Below, in pieces: positions 9,620 to 17,766 of a DNA stretch of 50,092 nucleotides. Below the pieces are notes generated by a model. It was not told the origin of the DNA. It ran no database searches and saw nothing but the letters and a program-made list of their open reading frames with translations. Location of the stretch: the NCBI RefSeq assembly GCF_000515115.1, contig NZ_KI911537.1, positions 1 through 50,092 of the forward strand, in the 5' to 3' direction. A program made the position numbers and the translations under genes. Source of the stretch: Nocardiopsis sp. CNT312. GTDB lineage: Bacteria; Actinomycetota; Actinomycetes; Streptosporangiales; Streptosporangiaceae. How positions within the stretch are numbered: the first letter of the stretch is position 1; the number at the start of each line of letters is the position of its first letter.

Positions 9620-10288
9620 ATGCCGATCTTTCCCAGACGAGCGGGAGGCGCGTTGTCCTACGGAGCGGGGAGCGGTGATGGAAAAGGCGCCGACCGGGCA
9701 CGGCTGCCTCCGGGGCAGGCCCTGCGCCACGAGCACAAGGCACTGCACTACGGCCCGGTACCGACCTTCCGCCCGCGCCGGTGGGACTTCCGGGTCATGG
9801 GGGTCACGGAGAGCCTGGGAACACACCGGTGGACCTGGGAGGAGTTCGAGGAGCTGCCCAGGAGCGACGCGGTGAGCGACTTCCACTGCGTGATGCGCTT
9901 CAGCGTGCCCGACGTGCGCTGGCGCGGCGTACGGGCGGTGGACCTGGTGCGCGCCGCGCCGCCCTCACCCGAGGTGACCCACGTGATGGCCTGGGGCGAG
10001 TACGGGTACAGCGCCAACCTGCCCCTGGAGACCTTCCTGTCGGAGGACGTCGTCCTGGCCACCCACCGCGGCGGGGAGCCGCTGCCCCCCGAGCACGGCT
10101 TCCCACTGCGGCTCGTGGTGCCCCGGCTGTACGGCTGGAAGAGTGTGAAGTGGCTGCGCGCGGTGGAGTACATGACCGCGGACCGGCGGGGCTTCTGGGA
10201 GGAGCGCGGCTACCACAACCGCGCCGACCCCTGGAGCGAGCAGCGTTTCTCCCACCAGGAGGAGCCGGGCCACGGCCCGCCCCTGTGA
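9620..10288 (+). CDS. Sulfite-oxidase-like molybdopterin oxidoreductase
   Basis: A 222-aa protein consisting of the oxidoreductase molybdopterin-binding (SUOX/MsrP) fold. The likely molybdenum-ligating cysteine is C90 in DFHCVMRFS; later segments such as LVVPRLYGWKSVKWL are typical of the family. There is no Tat signal and no heme or dimerisation domain, so it is probably cytoplasmic and uses an unknown redox partner. Short stand-alone members of this type are common in actinomycetes and their substrate is generally unknown. It starts 85 bp from the aroF leader ATG on the opposite strand, so the two share a divergent regulatory region. Confidence 0.85.
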   Translation: MPIFPRRAGGALSYGAGSGDGKGADRARLPPGQALRHEHKALHYGPVPTFRPRRWDFRVMGVTESLGTHRWTWEEFEELPRSDAVSDFHCVMRFSVPDVRWRGVRAVDLVRAAPPSPEVTHVMAWGEYGYSANLPLETFLSEDVVLATHRGGEPLPPEHGFPLRLVVPRLYGWKSVKWLRAVEYMTADRRGFWEERGYHNRADPWSEQRFSHQEEPGHGPPL

Positions 10289-10295
10289 CCACCCC

Positions 10296-11429
10296 TCAGG
10301 GGTGCCTCCGGGGCAGTCTCAGCTCCACCTCGGTGCCCTCCCCGGGCAGGCTCGTGACCTCGGCTGTGCCCCCCAGGTCCCTCAACCGCCCCTGAAGTGA
10401 CTGGGCGACCCCCAGGCGGCCCTCGCGCCGGGCTTCCTCCAGGCGGCCGGGCGGGATGCCGGGCCCCTCGTCGCGGACGGAGACGGTCACCGCGTCGCCC
10501 TCGTCCTCCAGCAGAACCCACACGGGGGTGCCCTCGGGGCAGTGCCGGGCGACGTTGTCGAGTGCGGCCGAGGCCGCGGCGGTGAGACCGGCCGCTGCGG
10601 GCGCGGGCAGCAGGACGGGGGTTGCGGGGGCGGCCACCGACACGTGCACCGACTCCATGCGCCGGAGCCCCTCGCGCAGGTCGGTCCCCTCCTCCGGCCG
10701 GGGCGGTCCGGGACCGTCGGGGAGCCCGCCGCCGATGAGGGTGCGCAGCCGCATCTCCTGCTCCCCCGCCATCCGCCCCAGTTCGGCCGCTTCTCCCCCG
10801 GCTTCGGCACCGCGCCTGCTCACCAGGGAGAGCACTTGGAGGACGGAGTCGTGGATGGACCGCGCCAGCCGTTCTCGCTCGCGGATCCGCGCCTCCAGTG
10901 CCACGGCCCGCGCGAACCTGTGCTCGGCCCGCTCGGCGACCCCGGCCATGTACCCGACGGCCAGGCCCGCCAGCAGCAGGAGCACCACGCCCCGGGCGGT
11001 CGCCGAGGTGACGGGGGCACCCATCGACGAGCGCAGGACGATGTCGGCGCAGCCGTAGAGGAGGGCGACCGTGACCGCGCCGCGGCGCCGCCAGACGATG
11101 CCGGCCGACAGCGCCGCCCCGGCGAACCAGTAGCCGCTCAGCGGGGGCGCCTGGGAGAGGTAGAAGGGGGAGACGGCTGCGGCCGTGACGAACAGGCAGG
11201 CGAAAGCCGCACCGAGGTCGGCGGCCACGAAGGGGCCGGTGCGCCATCGGGGACGGGCATAGGCGTAGACGGTGAGTGCGGTCCACGCCCCCATGGCCAC
11301 GAGCACGGTCCAGACCAGCCAGGGCCTGGCCAGGTGCTCTTGGTACTGGGCGGCCAGGACGAGGGAATAGACCAGGGAGGCCGCGCGGAAGACGGCGACG
11401 GCACGCCAGAGGGGGACGTCGAAACCCAG
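10296..11429 (-). CDS. macS: MacS-family sensor histidine kinase
   Basis: An N-terminal membrane region (about five helices) is followed by a dimerisation helix with the phospho-acceptor motif ARSIHDSVLQVLSLV and a HATPase domain (ALDNVARH, VRDEGPGIP, GRLGVAQSLQGRL). It is the probable partner of the MacR-type regulator at 5106-5771. The first ATG/GTG/TTG in frame is GTG 11306, but the 40 codons before it encode PLWRAVAVFRAASLVYSLVL, which looks like the conserved first membrane helix. I therefore propose a CTG start at 11429, 3 nt after the stop of the upstream gene (377 aa). GTG 11306 would give 336 aa. Confidence 0.8.
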   Translation of the reverse strand: MGFDVPLWRAVAVFRAASLVYSLVLAAQYQEHLARPWLVWTVLVAMGAWTALTVYAYARPRWRTGPFVAADLGAAFACLFVTAAAVSPFYLSQAPPLSGYWFAGAALSAGIVWRRRGAVTVALLYGCADIVLRSSMGAPVTSATARGVVLLLLAGLAVGYMAGVAERAEHRFARAVALEARIRERERLARSIHDSVLQVLSLVSRRGAEAGGEAAELGRMAGEQEMRLRTLIGGGLPDGPGPPRPEEGTDLREGLRRMESVHVSVAAPATPVLLPAPAAAGLTAAASAALDNVARHCPEGTPVWVLLEDEGDAVTVSVRDEGPGIPPGRLEEARREGRLGVAQSLQGRLRDLGGTAEVTSLPGEGTEVELRLPRRHP

Positions 11430-11432
11430 GGC

Positions 11433-12239
11433 TCAGACCACCGCCCCGTCGTCGGGGCCGTCTCCGTCGGAGCCGCCGTCGGCCATCCGCAGGATCAGCA
11501 CCACGAATCCGGCCAGGAACGCCACGGTCACCAGGAGCATCAGCCAGCCGGGCAGGGGGATACCCGCGAAGAAGGAGCCGAAGATCAGGGCCGGCGCCCC
11601 CAGGGTGCCGCACCAGGCGGCGATGCCCACGCGGTCCCCTTGGAGCAGCGGCGGCGGAGGGGGCGGTTCGTAGTGGCCCTCCTGCTCGGCCCCGGACCTG
11701 CGGCGCGCCGCCTCGGCCGCGCGGTCGCGGTCGTCGGGCTCGCCGCCGGGCGGTCCGTCGGCGAGCAGGTCGCCGCCGCGGACACCCTCCTCGGACGGGT
11801 CGAGGTTCTCCGCGTCGGGCCAGTGGACGCGCCCGCGCTCGGCCGCGGTCTCGCCGTAGAAGCGGGCGACCAGGTCGTTGAAGACCTCGTCCTCGGGGAG
11901 GTGGCCGGCGGGGCCCTCCAGCAGGTCCCCGCCGGACGGCGGGCGGGGGGGCCGGGGCACCTCCCCGTCCGGGGCGAGGAGGCCGTCGGGGCCGGGCAGT
12001 TCCGTTCCCAGGAGCCGCTCGGCGGCGGCCCTCTCCTCGGCGTCCACGTACAGGTGGTCGGTGGGGGGTTCCCCGGCCCCGCCGGACGGCTCCAGGACGT
12101 CCTCCTCCAGAGGGACGGCGTAGGCGGCGATCCCGCTGCGCCGCAGCGCCTCCAGCATCCGGTCTGCCTGCCCGGGCGCGAGCATGGCCAGGGGGACGTA
12201 GGCGTCGGCGAGCAGTCCGTTTCCCCGGCGTCGTTTCAT
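11433..12239 (-). CDS. Conserved membrane protein, DUF2007-like N-terminus
   Basis: A 268-aa protein. Residues about 10-60 (LADAYVPLAMLAPGQADRML, then EALRRSGIAAYAV) resemble a DUF2007-like signal-transduction domain. The middle is rich in Pro, Gly and acidic residues, and two membrane helices fall at about 205-255. Its ATG overlaps the stop of the upstream esterase gene (ATGA), and macS follows within a few nucleotides in the same reading frame, so the three genes form one tight operon. No function is known to me; co-transcription suggests it may affect MacS signalling at the membrane. Confidence 0.75.
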   Translation of the reverse strand: MKRRRGNGLLADAYVPLAMLAPGQADRMLEALRRSGIAAYAVPLEEDVLEPSGGAGEPPTDHLYVDAEERAAAERLLGTELPGPDGLLAPDGEVPRPPRPPSGGDLLEGPAGHLPEDEVFNDLVARFYGETAAERGRVHWPDAENLDPSEEGVRGGDLLADGPPGGEPDDRDRAAEAARRRSGAEQEGHYEPPPPPPLLQGDRVGIAAWCGTLGAPALIFGSFFAGIPLPGWLMLLVTVAFLAGFVVLILRMADGGSDGDGPDDGAVV

Positions 12240-13033
12240 CGGATGGCCCCTTCCCCGCTCCTCCTCCACTCTCGTACGAAGGCGAGGCTTCCCTCGAGGA
12301 TCACGTCCGCGTCGTGGTCGAGGGTGGCCACGTGGTAGCTGCGGTACAGGGGGTGGACCACCACCCGTGTGGCACCGGCCCCGCGGACGAGCAGGCGCAG
12401 GCTCCGAGGGCCGACGACGTGGTCCTCCAGGCTCCGGTAGGCCAGCACCGGGGCCCGCAGGTCGGGCAGGCCCGCGCGCACGGCGCGCCACAGCTTCGGG
12501 AGCGTGGCCGCGGCAGCGGTGGGCACCCGCGAGTACCCGCCCTCGACCACCCCGGTCTTGGCGACGTCGCTGCTCAGGCCGGGGGTGGAGGGCAGGATCC
12601 GCGCGACCAGCTTCCGGACCGGAGCGATGAGGGGGAGCCTGGGGTCCTCCAGTGCCAGCGACGGGTTGACGACCACGACGCCGCACACGAGATCGGGGTA
12701 CTCCTGGGCCGCGCGGAGCGCGAGGGCGCCCCCCATGGACAGCCCCATGACGAACACCTCGTCGCACCTCGAGGCCAGTTCCATCAGCGCCAGTTCCACC
12801 GCCTCGTACCAGTCGTCGCTGGTCGTGAGGTTCATGTCCCGCCAGTGGGTGCCGTGCCCGGGAAGGAGCGGCACCTCCACGCTGTACCCGGCCGCGGCCA
12901 GGTGCTCGGCCCAGGGGCGCATGGAGTGCGGGGAACCGGTGAACCCGTGGCAGAGCAGGACACCGACCTCGGAGCCCCGGTGGCTGTAGGGCTCCGCGCC
13001 GGGGATCGGGGGAGTGTCGGCGGTCGGTCTCAC
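12236..13033 (-). CDS. Alpha/beta hydrolase, carboxylesterase (Est30-like)
   Basis: A 265-aa protein with HGFTGSPHSM as oxyanion loop, nucleophile S99 in GLSMGG, and probable D204 (LEDHVVG) and H234 (SYHVATLDHD). Length and triad spacing fit Est30 or monoacylglycerol-lipase-like esterases acting on short acyl or glycerol esters. There is no signal peptide, so it is cytoplasmic. It is the first gene of the operon with the membrane protein and macS, and its GTG start at 13033 faces the acyltransferase gene divergently. Confidence 0.88.
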   Translation of the reverse strand: MRPTADTPPIPGAEPYSHRGSEVGVLLCHGFTGSPHSMRPWAEHLAAAGYSVEVPLLPGHGTHWRDMNLTTSDDWYEAVELALMELASRCDEVFVMGLSMGGALALRAAQEYPDLVCGVVVVNPSLALEDPRLPLIAPVRKLVARILPSTPGLSSDVAKTGVVEGGYSRVPTAAAATLPKLWRAVRAGLPDLRAPVLAYRSLEDHVVGPRSLRLLVRGAGATRVVVHPLYRSYHVATLDHDADVILEGSLAFVREWRRSGEGAIR

Positions 13034-13349
13034 TGAGCGGCTCCAGGGACTCGGGGCTGTGTGGGCGCGGGTGGCGGCGGTCCCGGCTCCAGGCGTGAGG
13101 TTAGCCGTTCGAAGGGGCCGTTGGCCATCACGCCCCCCGGAGGGCGGGCGGGTGCCGTGCGCCCGGCTCCGCCGACCGAACGGTATCCTCTACACGTGCC
13201 GGGCGCAGCCGTCCGCGGGGGGCGCTTCGGTGGCCGCCCTCGTACGATGCGAGGATGCGGGATGTCCGCGATGTTGTCGACCGAGCGGGACAGTGAGGCG
13301 TGGCAGACCCTGCCCAGATCTCCCCGCACGTGCAGGGGTGAACCGAGCA
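13034..13349. other. Divergent intergenic region, esterase/acyltransferase
   Basis: About 316 bp between the divergent esterase and acyltransferase genes. I see no structured RNA, no repeat and no reliable -35/-10 pair; TATCCT near 13183 is a weak -10 candidate for the plus strand. Both promoters presumably lie here. Confidence 0.4.
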
Positions 13350-14159
13350 ATGTTCTACTGGGTGGTCAAGGCGATCCTCGGGCCGATCATCGCGGTCCTG
13401 TGGCAGCCGCGTGCCGAGGGTGTGGAGAACGTGCCCAGGCGCGGTCCGGCGATCCTGGTCGGTAACCACCTGTCCTTCTCCGACCACTTCTTCGGCCCCC
13501 TGCCTCTGCCGCGCAAGATCACCTTCCTGGCCAAGTCCGAGTACTTCACCGGCACCGGGGTCAAGGGGCTGGCCAGCCGGGCCTTCTTCAGCGGTGTGGG
13601 ACAGATCCCGATCGACCGCTCGGGCGGCAAGAAGAGCGAGGCGGCCCTGCGCACCGGACTGCGCGTGCTCAAACGGGGCGACCTCCTCGGTATCTACCCC
13701 GAGGGCACCCGCTCCCCCGACGGCAGGCTCTACCGGGGCCGTACGGGCGCGGCCCGGATGGCGCTGGAGGCGCGGGCCCCGGTGGTGCCCATGGCGATGA
13801 TCAACGCCGACAAGATCATGCCGCCCGGCCGCACCGTCCCCAAGCTGGGCATCCGTCCCAAGGTCGTGTTCGGCAAGCCGCTGGACTTCTCCCGCTACTA
13901 CGGGATGGAGCGCGACCCCCGGGTGCTGCGCGCCGTGACCGACGAGATCATGTACGCACTGATGGAGCTGTCCGGCCAGGAGTACGTGGACCGCTACGCC
14001 CAGACGGTCAAGGCCGAGCTGGAGGCCGAGGCCAAGGAGGCCCGGCGTGAGCAGGCCACCGATGAGAAGGACCGCAGGCGCGCCGAGCGGGCCCGCCGCA
14101 AGGAGGAACGCCGCGCCCGCAAGGATGGGGGGAAGGACCAGCGCTCCTCCGAGGCGTGA
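13350..14159 (+). CDS. 1-acyl-glycerol-3-phosphate acyltransferase (PlsC family)
   Basis: A 269-aa protein with the acyltransferase blocks in order: NHLSFSDHFF (motif I, NHX4D-like), the substrate-binding stretch GVGQIPIDRSGGK, and YPEGTRSPDGRLYRGRTGAA (motif III). The C-terminus from about residue 215 is a very basic and acidic helical tail (DRRRAERARRKEERRARKD), probably cytoplasmic. It should transfer an acyl chain to lysophosphatidic acid or a related acceptor. AGGGGTG lies about 9 nt before ATG 13350; GTG 13338 is an alternative start adding four residues. It ends 2 bp before the stop of the convergent glkA. Confidence 0.87.
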   Translation: MFYWVVKAILGPIIAVLWQPRAEGVENVPRRGPAILVGNHLSFSDHFFGPLPLPRKITFLAKSEYFTGTGVKGLASRAFFSGVGQIPIDRSGGKKSEAALRTGLRVLKRGDLLGIYPEGTRSPDGRLYRGRTGAARMALEARAPVVPMAMINADKIMPPGRTVPKLGIRPKVVFGKPLDFSRYYGMERDPRVLRAVTDEIMYALMELSGQEYVDRYAQTVKAELEAEAKEARREQATDEKDRRRAERARRKEERRARKDGGKDQRSSEA

Positions 14160-14161
14160 CC

Positions 14162-15100
14162 TCAGCGTCGGGCGAGGTCGCCGGCGCCGACGATGCCGGC
14201 CTCGCCCCCGAGTTCAGCGAGCCGCACCCGCGCCATCCTGCGGTAGGGGCGCCCGGAGACGTGGCGGGCGAACGAGGAGCGGACCGGGTCCAGGAGTACG
14301 GACCCGGCGTCGGAGACGCCTCCGCCGATCACGAAGCACGCGGGGTCCAGGATCGCGGCGAGGTCGGCCAGGCCCAGGCCCACCCACTCCCCCACCGCGG
14401 CGAAGCACTCCAGGGCGGCGGCGTCGCCCTCCAGGGCCGCCTGGGTGACGACGGGCCCCTGGACCCGTTCGATCTCCCCCTCGGCGAGTTTGAGCATCCG
14501 CTCGGCGGCCTGGGGATCGGTCCGGGCGCGGTCCTGCGCCTCGGCGACCAGGGCTCGGCCGCTGGCGTACTGCTCCCAGCAGCCGTGGTTGCCGCACGCG
14601 CAGCGGCGTCCGTAGGGGACGACGCGGTAGTGGCCCACCTCCGCGGCGGCTCCGAAGTGCCCGCGGTACAGCTCCCCCGCCAGGACCACGCCACCGCCGA
14701 TCCCGGTGCCGAGGGTGACGCACACGATGTGGTCGTTCCCGCGTCCGGCCCCGAACCGGGCCTCGGCCCACGCGGCGGCGTTGGCGTCGTTCTCCACGAC
14801 CACGGGGAGGCCGACGCGGTCCTGGACGCTGTCCCTGAGGGGGTAGCCGTGCAGGCCCAGGTTGACCGCGACCTGGACCGTGGCCCGGTCCTCGTCCACG
14901 AATCCGGCGACGCCGACGCCGACGGCCCCGCACTCGTGTCGGCCGCGCAGCTCGTGGACGGCGTGCGCGACGACGTCGGCCAGGCCCTCCGGGTCGTGGG
15001 AGGGAGTGGGGTACTTGACCTTGTCCAGGATCCGGCCCTCGTCGTCCACGGCACCGGCGGCGACCTTGGTCCCGCCGATGTCCACACCGATGGTCAGCAT
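14162..15100 (-). CDS. glkA: ROK-family glucokinase GlkA
   Basis: A 312-aa sugar kinase with phosphate loop DIGGTK (residues 7-12), catalytic D105 in ENDANAA, phosphate-binding TLGTGIGGG, H157 in AAEVGHYRVVPYG and the zinc motif CACGNHGCWE (C167, C169, C174). It phosphorylates glucose and in streptomycetes also mediates carbon catabolite repression. ATG 15100 has GGAGAGG upstream; an in-frame upstream extension lacks support. The small gene upstream on the same strand parallels the SCO2127-glkA arrangement. Confidence 0.93.
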   Translation of the reverse strand: MLTIGVDIGGTKVAAGAVDDEGRILDKVKYPTPSHDPEGLADVVAHAVHELRGRHECGAVGVGVAGFVDEDRATVQVAVNLGLHGYPLRDSVQDRVGLPVVVENDANAAAWAEARFGAGRGNDHIVCVTLGTGIGGGVVLAGELYRGHFGAAAEVGHYRVVPYGRRCACGNHGCWEQYASGRALVAEAQDRARTDPQAAERMLKLAEGEIERVQGPVVTQAALEGDAAALECFAAVGEWVGLGLADLAAILDPACFVIGGGVSDAGSVLLDPVRSSFARHVSGRPYRRMARVRLAELGGEAGIVGAGDLARR

Positions 15101-15159
15101 GAGGGCCTCTCCTTCGCACTTACGCCCGAACTCTGACATAAGTGTCCGGGTTCGTGACA

Positions 15160-15188
15160 AGTATCTTCCTAATAGGTCGATTAAACCA
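15160..15188 (-). promoter_or_regulatory. Candidate glkA promoter
   Basis: On the minus strand TGGTTT (15188-15183), a 17-nt spacer and GATACT (15165-15160) form a plausible sigma-70-type promoter in an unusually A/T-rich patch about 60 bp upstream of glkA. It implies that glkA can be transcribed independently of the upstream small gene. Confidence 0.5.
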
Positions 15189-15220
15189 GGCCACGACCCC
15201 CGGAGACAGCACTGCGGCCC

Positions 15221-15535
15221 CTACTCCCTCCGCGTGCGTTCGAGGGAGCGCTCGAATACGTCCCACGTGCGCCCGAGCGCGGACGCCGCGGCCACCCCCG
15301 CCCGCCCGAGGTGGCCGGCGACCTCGGGCACGGCGGTGCGCACGATGTCCAAGACCTCCTCGGCCGGCGGGCGTTCCCGCCCGGACTCCAGGCGTATCGC
15401 CTCTCCCCACACGTCGTCCCTCTTCGGCGGCGCGGTGACCGATTTGACCCCGGCAGCCAGCAGCCTGCGCTGGAGGGTGTCGACCAGGCGCAGTGCGTCG
15501 TCGACGATGTCGCCGTCCTTGTTCTCTGTCGTCAT
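15221..15535 (-). CDS. Small conserved hypothetical upstream of glkA
   Basis: A 104-aa acidic N-terminus/basic C-terminus protein without signal peptide or membrane helix. It has helical stretches DALRLVDTLQRRLLAAGVK and EVLDIVRTAVPEVAGHLGRA. A strong AGGAGG precedes ATG 15535, which supports translation. It occupies the position of SCO2127 in S. coelicolor, a gene reported to influence glucose use and catabolite repression with glkA; homology is not established here. Function unknown. Confidence 0.7.
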   Translation of the reverse strand: MTTENKDGDIVDDALRLVDTLQRRLLAAGVKSVTAPPKRDDVWGEAIRLESGRERPPAEEVLDIVRTAVPEVAGHLGRAGVAAASALGRTWDVFERSLERTRRE

Positions 15536-15780
15536 GAGCAGACCTCCTGGGAATCAAGGTAACCGGCGCACCACCGCCGGACTCCCCCCCCCTCAGGGAA
15601 GGACCAGGGGAGAACCAGGGAGTACCATCAAAATCAAACATTCACCCCACGGGGCACAAAAGATCACATAGTTCACTTGGATGGCGGCCCCGCCGAGCGC
15701 GGGGCGCGCCCCACGGTGCGCGTCCGCCCATGTCAAAGGCCAGATGCCGGTCACCGTTGGGTACCGAACGAGCCGTGACT

Positions 15781-15794
15781 CTACTCACAAGTAG
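15781..15794. promoter_or_regulatory. Inverted repeat upstream of fadD, possible operator
   Basis: CTACTCACAAGTAG is a 5-bp inverted repeat (CTACT, 4 nt, AGTAG) located 67-80 bp before the fadD start. Size and symmetry are those of TetR-family operators that control lipid genes, but the cognate regulator is not visible. The rest of the 325-bp gap 15536-15860 contains a poly-C run near 15590 and A/T-rich patches but no gene. Confidence 0.4.
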
Positions 15795-15860
15795 CATGGT
15801 GTTGTTACGGTCATCACGTTTTCATCCTTCCGCAATCCGTCTATGCCCAGGAGACCCAAC

Positions 15861-17651
15861 GTGCGCGAATACAGCTCTCCCCCCGTCACCGAGATCTCCG
15901 ATGACGCGCGGCTGACCGACACGCTCTACGCGCGCGCGGCCGAGGAGCCCGACGCCGTCGCGGCCCGTCGCCAGGAGTCCGGCCAGTGGCGGGACGTCAC
16001 CACCGCGGAGCTGCGCGGCGACGTCGCCGCGTTCGCCAAGGCACTGATCAACGCGGGCGTCGAGCACGGCGACCGGGTCGCCCTCATGTCGCGGACCCGC
16101 TACGAGTGGACCGTCGTCGACTACGCCATCTGGTCCGTCGGTGCGGTCACCGTCCCGATCTACGAGACCTCCTCGGCCGAGCAGATCGGATGGATCCTCT
16201 CCGACTCCGGCGCCAAGGCCGCCTTCGTGGAGACCACCGAGCACGCCGAGCGCGTGGAGTCGGTGCGCACCCCGGACCTGGCCCACCTGTGGACCTTCGA
16301 GGGCGATCTGGAAGAACTGCGCCCCACCGGCTCCGAGGTCTCCGACGAGACGCTGGAGGAGCGCCGCAGGGCGGTCAGGGTCGACGACCTCGCCACTCTC
16401 ATCTACACCTCCGGGACCACCGGGCGTCCCAAGGGCTGCAAGCTCACCCACCGCAACTTCCTCTTCATCGCGCACCAGTCGCTGGAGGGCCCCGCCCGGC
16501 AGATCCTGCGCGAGCACCCCGACCCCTCCACCCTCCTCTTCCTGCCCCTGGCCCATGTCTTCGCCCGGTTCGTCCAGGTCATGGTCCTGGAGGGCAAGGG
16601 CGTCCTCGGCCACTTCCCCTCCACCGGCCCCGAGCTGATCGAGGAGTTCGCGGTCTTCCGCCCGACCTTCCTCCTCGCGGTCCCCCGCGTGTTCGAGAAG
16701 GTCTACACCAAGGCGGAGCAGAAGGCCACGGCCGAGGGCAAGGGCAAGATCTTCGCCGCCGCCGCGGACACCGCCATCGCCTACAGCAAGGCGCTGGACA
16801 CGGGCCGGGTCCCCTTCGGCACCAAGCTCAAGCACGCCCTGTTCGCCAAGCTCGTCTACGGCAAGCTCCTCGCCGCTTTGGGCGGGAACGCGCAGTACGC
16901 GGTCTCGGGCGGCTCGGCGCTCGGCGCCCGCCTCGGCCACTTCTTCCGGGGCATCGGCTTCACCATCGTCGAGGGCTACGGCCTGACCGAGACCACCGCG
17001 CCCAGCACGGTGAACAGCACCGACTTCAACAAGATCGGCACGGTCGGCCAGCCGCTGCCCGGCACCTCCGCGAGGATCGCCGAGGACGGCGAGGTCCTCG
17101 TCAAGGGCGACCACGTCATGGTCGGCTACTGGAAGAACGAGAAGGCCACCGAGGAGGCCTTCTCCGAGGACGGCTTCTACCGCACCGGCGACCTCGGTTC
17201 CCTGGACGAGGACGGCTTCCTGAGCATCACCGGCCGCAAGAAGGAGATCATCGTGACCGCGGGCGGCAAGAACGTCGCCCCCGCGGTGCTGGAGGACCGT
17301 ATCCGGGCCAACGCCCTGGTCAGCCAGTGCATGGTTGTCGGCGACAACCGCAAGTTCATCGCCGCGCTGGTCACGATCGACCCCGACTCCTTCGAGCAGT
17401 GGCGGGAGGCCAACGGCAAGAGCGGACAAATCGCCGACCTCGCCGAGGACCCCGACCTCAACGCGGAGATCCAGAAGGCCGTCGACCATGCCAACCAGGC
17501 CGTGTCCAAGGCCGAGGGCATCAAGAAGTTCCGTATCCTGTCGACGGATTTCACCGAGGAGAACGGGGCGCTCACCGCCTCCCTCAAGGTCAAGCGCCAC
17601 GTGGTGAACAAGACCTGGAGTCAGGAGATCGAGGACATCTACGCCGGCTGA
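15861..17651 (+). CDS. Long-chain fatty acid-CoA ligase, FadD15-like
   Basis: A 596-aa AMP-forming ligase: P-loop YTSGTTGRPKGCKLTHRN (about 183-200), EGYGLTETTAP, YRTGDLGSLDEDGFLSITGRKKE and the C-terminal lysine region. It activates long-chain fatty acids to acyl-CoA for lipid synthesis or degradation. GTG 15861 is chosen because AGGAGA lies 6 nt upstream and the N-terminus MREYSSP matches relatives; ATG 15843 has no Shine-Dalgarno. The position near pimB and NlpC/P60 genes recalls Rv2187 (fadD15). A strong hairpin follows. Confidence 0.92.
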   Translation: MREYSSPPVTEISDDARLTDTLYARAAEEPDAVAARRQESGQWRDVTTAELRGDVAAFAKALINAGVEHGDRVALMSRTRYEWTVVDYAIWSVGAVTVPIYETSSAEQIGWILSDSGAKAAFVETTEHAERVESVRTPDLAHLWTFEGDLEELRPTGSEVSDETLEERRRAVRVDDLATLIYTSGTTGRPKGCKLTHRNFLFIAHQSLEGPARQILREHPDPSTLLFLPLAHVFARFVQVMVLEGKGVLGHFPSTGPELIEEFAVFRPTFLLAVPRVFEKVYTKAEQKATAEGKGKIFAAAADTAIAYSKALDTGRVPFGTKLKHALFAKLVYGKLLAALGGNAQYAVSGGSALGARLGHFFRGIGFTIVEGYGLTETTAPSTVNSTDFNKIGTVGQPLPGTSARIAEDGEVLVKGDHVMVGYWKNEKATEEAFSEDGFYRTGDLGSLDEDGFLSITGRKKEIIVTAGGKNVAPAVLEDRIRANALVSQCMVVGDNRKFIAALVTIDPDSFEQWREANGKSGQIADLAEDPDLNAEIQKAVDHANQAVSKAEGIKKFRILSTDFTEENGALTASLKVKRHVVNKTWSQEIEDIYAG

Positions 17652-17670
17652 CCCGCGCCCCCGGAGCGCC

Positions 17671-17704
17671 CGAAGGCCGACCACCGGCGGGTGGTCGGCC
17701 TTCG
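17671..17704 (+). terminator. Terminator of fadD
   Basis: A perfect 15-bp stem (CGAAGGCCGACCACC with its complement) and a 4-nt GGCG loop, 20 bp after the fadD stop. Confidence 0.85.
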
Positions 17705-17727
17705 TCGTGCCCTGCGGCCTCCGGCGG

Positions 17728-17759
17728 CCGGGCCTCCCGGGCCGGCCCGGGAGGCCCGG
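17728..17759. terminator. Perfect 32-bp palindrome between fadD and qcrB
   Basis: CCGGGCCTCCCGGGCC is followed directly by its reverse complement. It is the middle of three successive hairpins between convergent genes and probably acts in both directions. Confidence 0.6.
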
Positions 17760-17766
17760 TGAGAGA

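Noticed and set aside
11433..12767. Longer form of the DUF2007-like membrane protein starting at 12767
   Set aside because: The extra N-terminus would overlap the esterase gene by more than 500 bp; the ATGA start at 12239 and domain content fit better.
13081..13349. Small RNA such as RNase P or SRP RNA in the gap before the acyltransferase
   Set aside because: No conserved core elements of these RNAs were found.
15822..17684. Minus-strand open frame (620 codons) across fadD
   Set aside because: It lies antisense to a complete AMP-ligase gene; composition is Val/Leu/Gly-rich shadow sequence without motifs.
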